Of a DNA stretch of 64,000 bases, positions 35,705-43,847 are shown piece after piece. Origin of the DNA: Streptomyces sp. GKU 895. Lineage in GTDB: Bacteria > Actinomycetota > Actinomycetes > Streptomycetales > Streptomycetaceae. Under the pieces are notes generated by a model. That model had not been told where the DNA came from and did no database searches. It saw nothing but the letters and a program-made list of their open reading frames with translations. Position numbers and translations under genes: made by a program. Each line of letters opens with the position of its first letter. Positions within the stretch are counted from its first letter, which is position 1. The stretch covers positions 1 through 64,000 of the forward strand of contig MWJO01000030.1 in NCBI GenBank assembly GCA_002027195.1, in the 5' to 3' direction.

Positions 35705-35737
35705 GGGGCGCCGTCACCGTCGGACCGGCGGCGCCCC
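35705..35737 (+). terminator. Hairpin between DUF4397 and sortase genes
   Basis: GGGGCGCCG (35705-35713) and CGGCGCCCC (35729-35737) form a 9-base stem with a 15-base loop. It may attenuate transcription so that the abundant DUF4397 protein is made in excess of the sortase. Moderate strength only. Confidence 0.45.
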
Positions 35738-35768
35738 GTCCCTTCTCTCGCTGGAGAGGTAACTCTGC

Positions 35769-36470
35769 ATGAGCACGCCCTGGTCACGGCGTCTGCTGGT
35801 CATGGGACTGGCCGTTGCGCTGATAGGGGTCGTCGTCTCCGCCCTGCTGATCGTCGATGCCCGACGGGAAGGCGCGAAGGCCGGTGCCGAGGATTTCGGT
35901 GCGGCACCGGGTACCCGCTCCGCCTCCTCCGCCCGGACACCGAAGGAGCCGCTCACCTCGCCGCAGCCGCCGTCCGCCGGTATGTCGGCCGGCGACGCGG
36001 CACCAGCCCCGGCAACGGCAGGCGAGCCCGCTTCGCTGTCGCTGCCCCGCCTCGACGTCCGGGCGGTCGTCGAACCGGTGGGAGTCGCGGCTGACGGCCA
36101 GGTCGGGATACCCGACGACCCCAACGAGGTCGGCTGGTACCGATACTCACCGCAGCCAGGATCGGCGCAGGGCTCGACGGTGATCGTGGGCCACGTCGAT
36201 TCCAAGGGGCGCGGACTGGGAGTGCTCGTCGCCCTCAGCGACCTCCGCGAGGGCGACCGGGTGCTCGTACGGAACAAGGACGGCGGCGTGGTGACGTACC
36301 GCGTCAGCTCGCGCCGCACCATCGGCAAACGCGACCTGGCAGCATCCGGAGTGTTCCGCCGGGACGGGCCGGCGGTCCTGACGCTGATCACGTGCGCGGG
36401 GCCGTATCTCGCGAACCAGGGCGGCTACCAGAACAATCTGGTCGTCACGGCCGTGGAGGCACCGACGTGA
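35769..36470 (+). CDS. Class F-like sortase
   Basis: This 233-residue protein starts MSTPWSRRLLVMGLAVALIG with an N-terminal membrane anchor (about 9-29), a Pro/Ala/Ser linker and a sortase domain from about residue 88. Catalytic His is in VIVGHVDSKG (about 142) and Cys in LTLITCAGPY (about 209). The expected C-terminal Arg is not obvious: the last 24 residues after Cys (GGYQNNLVVTAVE region) contain none. It links surface proteins or acts as an unusual protease/transpeptidase. It is followed at once by an ECF sigma gene whose GTG overlaps its stop. Confidence 0.82.
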   Translation: MSTPWSRRLLVMGLAVALIGVVVSALLIVDARREGAKAGAEDFGAAPGTRSASSARTPKEPLTSPQPPSAGMSAGDAAPAPATAGEPASLSLPRLDVRAVVEPVGVAADGQVGIPDDPNEVGWYRYSPQPGSAQGSTVIVGHVDSKGRGLGVLVALSDLREGDRVLVRNKDGGVVTYRVSSRRTIGKRDLAASGVFRRDGPAVLTLITCAGPYLANQGGYQNNLVVTAVEAPT

Positions 36471-37075
36471 CGACAAGGTGGGGCGGCTCCCAGGTTCTTG
36501 CGGCTACTGTTGCGGCCGTGAGGACCGACTCGGACGAAGAACTCGGGCGGGGGTTCGCCGACGGCGACGAGTCCTGCCTCAATGAGGCGTACCGCCGCTG
36601 GGGCGCGCTCGTCTTCACCGTGGCGGCCAGAAAGCTGGGAGACCCCGAAGAAGCGAAGGACGTCGCTCAGCAGGTCTTCGTCGGCGCATGGCGCGGTCGA
36701 AAGGGCTACGATCCGCAGCGTGGATCGCTCAAGACATGGCTCATGGGTATCACGCACAAGAAAGTCGCCGATGCGCTCATCCGACGCTCCCGGCACCAAA
36801 GAGACGTGGAAGCGGTCATCGTCGCCGGCGTCTCGGAAGAGCCCCGGCACGAGACTCCGACGGACTCCGTAGACGATTTCCTGCTGCTGGCCGAGGAACT
36901 CGACCGGCTCCCGGAACAACAGCGAACCGTACTCGAGATGGCCTTCTACGAGGATCTCACCCAAGCACAGATCGCCCAGCGCACCGGGCTTCCACTGGGC
37001 ACGGTCAAGAGCTACGCACGGCGCGGGCTGATGCGAATGAAGAAGCGATTGGAGGTGGACGGTGGAGCACACTGA
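36467..37075 (+). CDS. ECF-type RNA polymerase sigma factor
   Basis: About 202 residues from GTG 36467 (GTGA overlap with the sortase); a GTG at 36518 is an alternative. Region 2 is visible as LNEAYRRWGALVFTVAARKL, GDPEEAKDVAQQVFVGAWRG and GSLKTWLMGITHKKVADALI. Region 4 is LPEQQRTVLEMAFYEDLTQA then QIAQRTGLPLGTVKSYARRG. The zinc-finger anti-sigma gene overlaps its 3' end by 14 bases, so this is a membrane-signal-responsive SigK/RskA-like pair. A plausible regulon is its own operon with the surface protein and sortase. Confidence 0.88.
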   Translation: MTTRWGGSQVLAATVAAVRTDSDEELGRGFADGDESCLNEAYRRWGALVFTVAARKLGDPEEAKDVAQQVFVGAWRGRKGYDPQRGSLKTWLMGITHKKVADALIRRSRHQRDVEAVIVAGVSEEPRHETPTDSVDDFLLLAEELDRLPEQQRTVLEMAFYEDLTQAQIAQRTGLPLGTVKSYARRGLMRMKKRLEVDGGAH

Positions 37076-37838
37076 CGAAGAAGCGCTGGTGCAGATCGCG
37101 CTCGGCGAAAGCCCGTCCTCTCCGGATGACGACCATGTGCGTACCTGTGCACACTGCGCGCGTGAACTTGATGCCCTGCGCCACGTCGTGCTGACCATGA
37201 AGGCCCAGCCGCCGGACGAGGACGAGATGCTCACGCCTCCGGACGATCTGTGGGACTCCATCTCGCGCGAGCTGCGCCTGACTCCGGAGCCTGCGCAGCA
37301 GGAGTCCGCTCCCGCGCCGAGCACCGTCGAGCAGGCGGCCGACAGCGGGGGACACAGCCCGCGGCCTCACACACCGGTGCGGACCGGTCGCCGCGGGCAC
37401 CGACGCCTGGGGCGGCTGAGTGTGGCTCTCGCCGCGTGCGCCGCGCTCCTGGGGGCCGCGGCGGGCAGCACCATCACCTGGTGGATCACCAGGGACAACG
37501 CCAACGTGTCGGTGGCCGACGGCCGGCGGCTGGACTCCTTGCGGGCCGACTCGGCCGGGTATGCCCGGCTCAGCGGCGGCAGCGGCCATCGCACGCTCAC
37601 CATCACCGTCGAGGGCCTGCCCCGCACGTCGGGCTACTTCGAGGTGTGGCTCATGGACCGCACCCACAGCAAGCTCGTGTCCATGGGCGTCCTGGGCCCC
37701 GACGGTCGCGCCTCCCTGCCCGTACCGTCCAACATCGACCTGCGTGAGTACTCCGTCGTCGACGTGTCCGTGCAGCCCTACAACGGCAAGCCCGATCATT
37801 CGGGGGACAGCGTCGTCCGCGGCCCGTACGCCGGTTGA
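37062..37838 (+). CDS. Anti-sigma factor, RskA-like, zinc-binding
   Basis: This 258-residue protein starts at GTG 37062 inside the sigma gene. The N-terminal ZAS motif is H25-x3-C29-x2-C32 in DDHVRTCAHCARELD. One transmembrane segment spans about 118-141 (LSVALAACAALLGAAAGSTI). The extracytoplasmic anti-sigma-K domain (about 150-255) has RTLTITVEGLPRTSGYFEVW and VVDVSVQPYNGKPDHSGDSV. It holds the sigma factor at the membrane until a signal or proteolysis releases it. The domain order and coupling to the sigma gene are standard. Confidence 0.87.
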   Translation: MEHTDEEALVQIALGESPSSPDDDHVRTCAHCARELDALRHVVLTMKAQPPDEDEMLTPPDDLWDSISRELRLTPEPAQQESAPAPSTVEQAADSGGHSPRPHTPVRTGRRGHRRLGRLSVALAACAALLGAAAGSTITWWITRDNANVSVADGRRLDSLRADSAGYARLSGGSGHRTLTITVEGLPRTSGYFEVWLMDRTHSKLVSMGVLGPDGRASLPVPSNIDLREYSVVDVSVQPYNGKPDHSGDSVVRGPYAG

Positions 37839-38019
37839 TGCACGGCCCGAGAGCCGGATGACGTCGTAGAGCACGGCCCGGGCCGGGTGGCACACCCGGC
37901 GTCGGCGTGGTCGACTGCGTCCGTGGGCACCTGTTTGCCGCGGTTTCGTCCCGAGGGACGCCAATAGGCCGACGGCATCGCGACCCCCGCCATCTTCATG
38001 TGCGTTCTGGAGACGACCG

Positions 38020-38613
38020 GTGGCCGAGCAACCGCCCCCGCATGCCTGCGCATGCCCGCAGTGCCAGAGCCGAAGAACCGACGCGTCGGCCGACTTCCCG
38101 CCCCACGGCGACACCGTCCGTGAAACCTTCGACGTCCTCTACCGTCATTGGTTTCCGATCGTGGTGCGCTGGGCCCGGCGACGGTGCGGCGACCCGGAGG
38201 ACGCCGAAGACGTCGCGCAACAGGTCTTTGCCGATGTCTGGCTGCACTCCCGCAGATACTGCCAACTACGCGGCGGACTCGGCCCATGGCTCTACGGCAT
38301 CACCGCGCACAAGGCGGCGGACGCCACGAACGCCGCGATCCGCCGGAACCAGGCATCCCGGAAGCTCGCCGCCCGGGCCACCCGGCACAGCCCCGACGCC
38401 TGGGCCGGAACCGGCGAGCGACTGTGCCTTACGCCTTTCCTCTCGTGCCTGTCCGACCGACGACGCGAGATCCTCTTCCTGGCCTACTACCTCGACTTCA
38501 CCCAGCCCGAGATCGCGCGGTTCCTCGGCCTGCCCCTCGGTACGGTCAAGAGTCACTGCAGGAGAGCCCTGCGCGTACTGGCGGAGGTGGTGCCGGGCGG
38601 TGACACCACGTGA
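38020..38613 (+). CDS. Second ECF-type sigma factor
   Basis: This 197-residue protein starts at GTG 38020 with GGAGACGA upstream (MAEQPPPHACACPQCQSRRT). The first 20 residues hold three cysteines and two histidines, an unusual feature that could bind a metal. Region 2 is RETFDVLYRHWFPIVVRWAR, GDPEDAEDVAQQVFADVWLH then GGLGPWLYGITAHKAADATN. Region 4 is LSDRRREILFLAYYLDFTQP and EIARFLGLPLGTVKSHCRRA. No anti-sigma gene follows; a Ser/Thr kinase gene lies 200 bases on. It is distinct from the preceding sigma factor and probably separately transcribed. Confidence 0.85.
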   Translation: MAEQPPPHACACPQCQSRRTDASADFPPHGDTVRETFDVLYRHWFPIVVRWARRRCGDPEDAEDVAQQVFADVWLHSRRYCQLRGGLGPWLYGITAHKAADATNAAIRRNQASRKLAARATRHSPDAWAGTGERLCLTPFLSCLSDRRREILFLAYYLDFTQPEIARFLGLPLGTVKSHCRRALRVLAEVVPGGDTT

Positions 38614-38817
38614 GGCACCGCCTGCGTCGTCCGGTCCTTCCGGCCGTGTGTCGAGGGCCTGTTGGCCGGGTGACGGAGAAGTCATCACCAATTGGCTCCC
38701 GAGCGCCGGGTCGGCGTACCAGGACGTGGGAGATAGGAGAGGCCTCCCTGGGTACACGGGTGCGGGTGGTCGCGACGGCGGCGGCCGGACAGGTCCGATG
38801 AGGCAGGGGGCATACAA

Positions 38818-40120
38818 GTGGGTTTCGTCGAGTCGGGCCTTGCCCTGGTCTCCCACTGCAACGCTCCAGTGGTGGCGGGCCGCTACCGTCTGGACGCGGT
38901 GATCGGAACCGGTGGCGCCGCCGACGTCCACCGAGGCTTCGACCTACGACTGCGCCGCCCGGTCGCGGTGAAGGTCTTCCGGCCCGGAACCGGCTTCGAC
39001 ACCGAGGAGGACTTCCGCGGTGAAGCCGAGATCCTGGCCCGGCTGGAGCATCCGGGAGTGGTCAGCGCCTACGACGCCGGGCGGCACGGCGGCGACGGCT
39101 ACCTCGTCATGCAACTGGTCGACGGTCCGACGTTGAAGGCCCGCATCGCCGAAGGCCCCCTGCCTTGCCGGACGGTTGCGGTGCTGGGCGCCGGGTTGGC
39201 CGACGCGCTCGCCCACGCGCACGGTGCGGGGGTCCTCCATCGGGACGTGAAGCCATCGAACATCCTCCTGGACGCTTCTGGGCGTCCCCACTTGAGCGAC
39301 TTCGGCATCTCCCGCCTGCTGGACGCCACCACCTGTACCGCCACCGGAACCCTGACGGGCACGGCTGCCTACTTGTCCCCCGAGCAGGTGACGGGCAGGC
39401 CGGTCGGCCTGCCCGCGGACGTCTACGCCCTGGGTCTGGTGCTCCTTGAATGCCTCACCGGCAGAATTGAGTACGACGGTGGACCGCTGGAGGCCGCCAT
39501 CGCGCGGCTGTACCGCCCACCCGCCATACCCGCCGATGTGCCCGCGGATGTCGTGGCCCTGCTGAGGGACATGACCGACCTGGACGAGCACGCGCGGCCC
39601 CCGGCCGAGCACTGCGCCCGGCAGCTGGCCTTCATAGCCGCGAGCATGGGCCCCGCGACAGAGGCAGCTTCGCCTGTGTCGGGGCTGCGAGGAGTCGCGG
39701 CGCCCGTGCTGGCGAGCGGCACAGACCTCGTCCCGGCACCGGAGGCTGCGCAGTCGGACAACAGGCCGACGGCCGTGTCCGCGAGGCCGGCGGCCGCACC
39801 CGTGCGCCGCCGTGTGCGGATGGCGGGGGCGGCCGTAGTCTTCGCCGCGGCAGTCTGCGCGGTCGCCGTCACCGAGGGCACCGCCGGATTCACCACGGGG
39901 AGTGAACAGAGCGCCCCGGTGAAGCCGCACACGCAGGTCGAGGACACCCCCCACGGCGGCAGGCGCCCCGTCCGCCGAGCAACAGCCGGATGCGCCGCAA
40001 ACACCCACGGACACCGCGGCGGGGCAGGGTGCGGCCGACGCCGGCAGGCTGCCGGCCGCCGAATCCGCGCAATCCCGGCGCCCCCCCCAAGCATGCCCAC
40101 ACACCCGCCGCCCCGGGTAA
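38818..40120 (+). CDS. PknB-type Ser/Thr protein kinase, tail frameshifted
   Basis: It starts at GTG 38818. The kinase domain (about 22-280) is complete: Gly loop GTGGAADV, ATP Lys in PVAVKVF (52), HRDVKPSNILL, DFGISRLL, GTAAYLSPEQV. A membrane segment follows near 338-360 (MAGAAVVFAAAVCAVAV). After this, a six-C run at 39947-39952 disturbs the frame: with five C the tail is TAAGAPSAEQQPDAPQTPTD, Ala/Pro/Gln-rich, ending at 40120 (about 433 residues). Without correction the frame runs on into the opposing gene to 40686, which is unlikely. No PASTA repeats are seen. It may phosphorylate signalling proteins nearby. Confidence 0.8.
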
Positions 40121-40376
40121 GACGAAGGCGGCCGGCCACGCGCCAGGACACACCACGCGCAAGGGTGGCGGAGGGCCGGACCGGAGCGATGCGGCGCAGC
40201 AGGCCGAGCGGCGCGAACACCCTTGACCGGGCGTCGTCGGCGGAGGCGACGGCCCCCTGCACCACAGTGATCATCGATACCCAGGCGAAGACGCGCTTGT
40301 GCGGTGTTCCCGCAGTACAGCCGAGGGTCCGTGTGGTCTGCCCTCCGCTCACCCGGGAAGCGCGGTGGCCGGTCGA

Positions 40377-41075
40377 TCACTTCTGGCCGCGGACCCGTTG
40401 GGCTACGTCGCGGAGTTTGATGTTGTGCTGCTGGGAGATGCGGCGCAGCACGTTGAACGCGTCGTCCTCGGACAGTTTGTGGCGTTCCATGAGGATGCCC
40501 ATGGCCTCGCCGATGGCGTGCCGGGTTTGCATGGCGTCTTCGAGCTGGTCGATGGTGTGGGCGTCGGCCAGGGCCACGGCGGCGTGCGAAGCGAGCAGCC
40601 AGCCGGCGGTCTCGATGTCCTTGCCGAAGGTGCCGGGGCGGCGGGCGTACAGGTTCAGCGCACCGAAGTCGTCGTCATGGGTGTAGAGCAGGACCCCGGT
40701 CATGCTGCCGATGCCGAGATCGAGGGCCGCCGCGGCGAACCGCGGCCAGGTCGGCTGCGGTGCGGTGAGGTCTGCGATGCGGAACACCCGCTCCCCGTCC
40801 GCGCCCTTCTTGCGGCGGGCCAGGTCGAAGCACGGCCCTTCGGCCAGCTCGCCCTGGAGCCGGTCGGACGCCTCGACCATCTCGCCGCAGGAGGACAGGG
40901 TGACCGCCCGGCCCTTGCGGATGGCCAGGATGCCGGCCGCGTCGCAGCCCTCCACCAGCCGCACCGCCGACGCCGCGATCTCGTCCAGTGTCCCCTGCAG
41001 CGAATCCTGCGCGAGCAGGTTCCGTGCGAGCTGGGCCATCGCCTCGGCGAATTCCCGCCACTCCATCGCCCTCAC
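40377..41075 (-). CDS. GAF and ANTAR domain protein
   Basis: This 232-residue protein starts MRAMEWREFAEAMAQLARNL. A GAF domain (about 20-165) has GTLDEIAASAVRLVEGCDAA, EGPCFDLARRKKGADGERVF and LDLGIGSMTGVLLYTHDDDF. The C-terminal ANTAR domain (about 172-230) has LEDAMQTRHAIGEAMGILME, KLSEDDAFNVLRRISQQHNI and KLRDVAQRV. ANTAR proteins bind two-hairpin RNA targets and act as antiterminators, and the GAF part would sense a ligand or redox state. Convergent with the kinase gene. The length is normal. Confidence 0.88.
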   Translation of the reverse strand: MRAMEWREFAEAMAQLARNLLAQDSLQGTLDEIAASAVRLVEGCDAAGILAIRKGRAVTLSSCGEMVEASDRLQGELAEGPCFDLARRKKGADGERVFRIADLTAPQPTWPRFAAAALDLGIGSMTGVLLYTHDDDFGALNLYARRPGTFGKDIETAGWLLASHAAVALADAHTIDQLEDAMQTRHAIGEAMGILMERHKLSEDDAFNVLRRISQQHNIKLRDVAQRVRGQK

Positions 41076-41597
41076 CCGTCTCGATCACCAGTGCGGCCAC
41101 CCTATCGCCCCGTCCCTGCACCTGCCGGGGTAACGAGGGGCCGTTGCGGGGGCCCGTCATCCGCGGCGCTGCCCCACCGTGCCTGCCGTGGCGTGTCGGC
41201 GAAGGAGCTGAGTTGAGGACGCATGCCTGCGCAGACACGTTGGTGAACTGGACGACGGCTGCCCCGGTTCCCCTGCCGGCCGGTGGCACGGCAGTCTGTC
41301 GGGCGGTCGCGTTCAGACTGCCCGCGGTGCATGTCAGGGAGTGGAGGTACCTGGGTTTGCAGCGCCGGGGAGGAGCGAAGCCGTTGCCGTGTTGACGGTT
41401 CCGGGCGCGGTGACGCCGCTGCCTGCGGTACCCGCATCCGTCTCACCAGGCTGCCATCCCACCGCCGTCAGGGCCGCACGTGAAGGCGACCGCTGCCGCC
41501 GCAGTGCGCGTCGCCTTCACGTGCCGCTTGCCGTCCCGCAAGTTCCAGTCGTCCGGGGCGTGGCTCCTGGCCACCCCGTCGAACGCACAGCTGGGGT
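41076..41597. other. Intergenic, no gene seen
   Basis: About 520 bases between the 5' end of the ANTAR gene and the 3' end of the SRPBCC gene. The open frames are shadows. A promoter for the ANTAR gene should lie near 41080-41200, but I cannot identify boxes. Confidence 0.4.
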
Positions 41598-42065
41598 TCA
41601 CCAGGAGCGGGTGCCTCCCGACGGCGAGGCACCGAGGGCGTGGGCGACAGCCAGGGGCAGTCGCTCGCTCACCTCGTCGCCGAGCCGCTCGAACTCCCGC
41701 TTCAGCAGGGGAGTGGCCAGCCGGGCGAGGCCCCCGAACTCGATCCGCGCCCGGTAGGTGAGCCGGGTTCGCCCACCGTCGTTCTCGAAGCGCAGGTCGT
41801 CTGTGGAGGTGGCTGTCTTGTTCTGTCCGACGAAGATCAGATGGTCGGGGTCGAAAAGGGCCAGTCGGTACCGCAGTTCGGTGCGGCGCCCCCGGAACAC
41901 GGAGACGTTGCGCCACTCGGATCCCACGGCCACCGGTCCGCTGTCGACGCGGTCACACGTGACCGTTCCCGGGTCCCACATTTCGGTGTTCGCGAAGTCG
42001 GAGAGAAAACCCACGACGTCGGTCACTGGATGATCCAGCACCATCAAACGCTCGACTTCGATCAC
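41598..42065 (-). CDS. SRPBCC-fold (START/Bet v1-like) protein
   Basis: This 155-residue protein starts at GTG 42065 with GGAGGG 5 bases upstream. It has the helix-grip pattern: VIEVERLMVLDHPVTDVVGF then LSDFANTEMWDPGTVTCDRV, VAVGSEWRNVSVFRGRRTEL, RTRLTYRARIEFGGLARLAT and the long C-terminal helix PLLKREFERLGDEVSERLPL. The family binds hydrophobic ligands. Divergent from the SDR/DUF2071 pair 247 bases away. A similar grouping of SRPBCC, SDR and photolyase genes is known in LitR-type light-responsive loci, which suggests a lipid or membrane role. Confidence 0.8.
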   Translation of the reverse strand: MIEVERLMVLDHPVTDVVGFLSDFANTEMWDPGTVTCDRVDSGPVAVGSEWRNVSVFRGRRTELRYRLALFDPDHLIFVGQNKTATSTDDLRFENDGGRTRLTYRARIEFGGLARLATPLLKREFERLGDEVSERLPLAVAHALGASPSGGTRSW

Positions 42066-42312
42066 AAGGCCCTCCGTTCCGGTCGTTCGACCGCTTCTCC
42101 CAGCGCGTACTTCCCTGATGGCGCGCCCGATGGATGCACGCCCAGGCGAGCTTCGCAGTACGTATTTCTCAGCCCTCCACTTCCGCGCTCGCTGCTCCCT
42201 CCGAAGCGGAGCAGTTCGTGACCTGCATCCGGTCGGCCACCGGCCACCGAAGCAGTCACGAGACGAACGATCACCGTCGTGGGAGTCCGAGTCGGAGTCG
42301 CGGAGGTGCGCA

Positions 42313-43014
42313 ATGGAGTTGCGTGGTGCTCGGATCCTGGTCCCCGGGGCCACCGGGCAGATCGGTGCAGCGCTGGTCACCCGCCTGCATGCGCTCGGCG
42401 CCCGCCCGGCACTCGCAGGCCGCGACGCCGACCGGCTGGCTCAGGTGTCGGCGTCCTGCGCGGGCGCGCCCGCCAGGACGTTCGACGCGTGGGACCTCGA
42501 CGCCTGCGCGCAGACCGTCGACTGGGCATCGAGCGAGCTGGGCGGCCTGGACGGCGTCGTGGTGTGTGTCGGCGTCGCCGCGTTCGGTCCGGCCCCCGAG
42601 GTGAGCGACGCGGTCGCCGAACATCTGGCCACGGTCAACGCGCTTGCCCCCATGGCGTTCCTCCGGGCCGCCGCGCCGCGCGTCGACACGGGCGGGGTCC
42701 TCGCCGCCGTCACGGGTGTCGTCGCCGAGGCGGCTCCGGCCCGGATGGCGGACTACGCTGCCGCCAAAGCCGCCCTGGCCGCCTGGCTCACCGCGGTCCG
42801 CCGGGAACAGCGGCGCCGGGGCGTGAACGTGCTCGAGATCAACCTCCCGCACATGGACACGCACTTCGCCGACCGGGCCGTACAGGGTGAACCACCGGGG
42901 TTGGCGCCAGGACTGCCCGTCGAGGAAGCGGTACGGGCGGTCGTCACAGCACTGTCCGACGGCGCCCGCCTGGTCCGGCCCGGCACCGCAACCCCGCTCG
43001 AAGTGGTCCGGTAG
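42313..43014 (+). CDS. Short-chain dehydrogenase/reductase
   Basis: This 233-residue protein starts MELRGARILVPGATGQIGAA with GGAGGTGC upstream. The nucleotide-binding motif is GATGQIG; the central strand is LDGVVVCVGVAAFGP where NNAG would be; the catalytic Tyr and Lys are in YAAAKAAL. It is slightly short and lacks a strict NAG motif, as in the SDR branch often paired with SRPBCC genes. It is intact and overlaps no gene. The next gene starts 3 bases after its stop, so the two form an operon. Confidence 0.82.
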   Translation: MELRGARILVPGATGQIGAALVTRLHALGARPALAGRDADRLAQVSASCAGAPARTFDAWDLDACAQTVDWASSELGGLDGVVVCVGVAAFGPAPEVSDAVAEHLATVNALAPMAFLRAAAPRVDTGGVLAAVTGVVAEAAPARMADYAAAKAALAAWLTAVRREQRRRGVNVLEINLPHMDTHFADRAVQGEPPGLAPGLPVEEAVRAVVTALSDGARLVRPGTATPLEVVR

Positions 43015-43017
43015 GAC

Positions 43018-43806
43018 ATGCCGGGAAGACGCTCCGCTGCTACCCCGCCGCCCCGCCGCGCCTTCCGGCAGCGCCCGGTCGAGGACCTGACCCCGCTGCC
43101 GCCCAGGCCACTGCGACGGGTGCTGTTCCGTCAGTACTGGCGTGACCTGGTATTTCTGCATTGGCCCGCCGACCCGTTCCGGGTGGCCGGGCTGCTGCCT
43201 CCCGGTACCGTGCCCGACCTCCACCAGGGGCGCACCTATGTCGGGTTGGTCTTCTTCCGCATGGAGAACCTTGCCCTCGGTGGGATGCCGCCCTTTCCTT
43301 ACCTGGGCTCCTTCGGAGAGGTCAACGTGCGCCTCTACAGTCGCGACGCCCTGGGCCGCCGCGGCGTGGTGTTCCGCTCCCTCGACTGCGACAGACTGCT
43401 GCCGGTCCTGACGGCTCGCGCCGGATTCGGGCTGCCCTACCAGTGGTCCCGCATCAGAACCCGGTGGTTCGACAAACGTCTGCTGTACACCACCAGCCGC
43501 CGGGGCGACGGTCGCCCCGGAGCACGGGCGTGGCTGCACATCGAGGACACGCCCGTGGTCCCCGGACCACTGGAGGAGTTCCTCACCTGCCGTTGGGGAC
43601 TGCACGAACGCCTCGGCGGACGCACCTACTACCTCCCGAACGCCCACCCCGCCTGGACCTTCCGTACCTGCACCCTGCTGGACTGGGAGGACGGTCTGGT
43701 CCCGGCGGCGGGACTGCCCAAGCCGCAAGGTGAGCCGGTCAGCGTCCTGTACGCCCCGGGTCTTCCGGTGTGCTTCGGCACGCCGCTGCGTCTCCCGACT
43801 CCCTGA
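43018..43806 (+). CDS. DUF2071 (YqjF-like) protein
   Basis: This 262-residue protein starts MPGRRSAATPPPRRAFRQRP. DUF2071 landmarks: FRQYWRDLVFLHWPADPFRV, LLPPGTVPDLHQGRTYVGLV, FLTCRWGLHERLGGRTYYLP then AHPAWTFRTCTLLDWEDG. The fold resembles acetoacetate decarboxylase, and the biochemical role is unknown. It is in an operon with the SDR gene. Its 3' end is convergent with the glycosyltransferase. Confidence 0.82.
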   Translation: MPGRRSAATPPPRRAFRQRPVEDLTPLPPRPLRRVLFRQYWRDLVFLHWPADPFRVAGLLPPGTVPDLHQGRTYVGLVFFRMENLALGGMPPFPYLGSFGEVNVRLYSRDALGRRGVVFRSLDCDRLLPVLTARAGFGLPYQWSRIRTRWFDKRLLYTTSRRGDGRPGARAWLHIEDTPVVPGPLEEFLTCRWGLHERLGGRTYYLPNAHPAWTFRTCTLLDWEDGLVPAAGLPKPQGEPVSVLYAPGLPVCFGTPLRLPTP

Positions 43807-43847
43807 GCACCCCCGTGCGAGCGGCGGCCGCGTCCGCGGCGGCGGGC

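Noticed and set aside
40015..40226. Separate small gene encoding a Pro/His/Thr-rich peptide after the kinase
   Set aside because: No start with a ribosome site; it is better explained as an alternative tail of the kinase after a C-run shift.
39950..40686. Kinase frame continuing to 40686
   Set aside because: It would overlap 310 bases of the well-supported ANTAR gene on the other strand and has no domain. A C-run indel is the better explanation.
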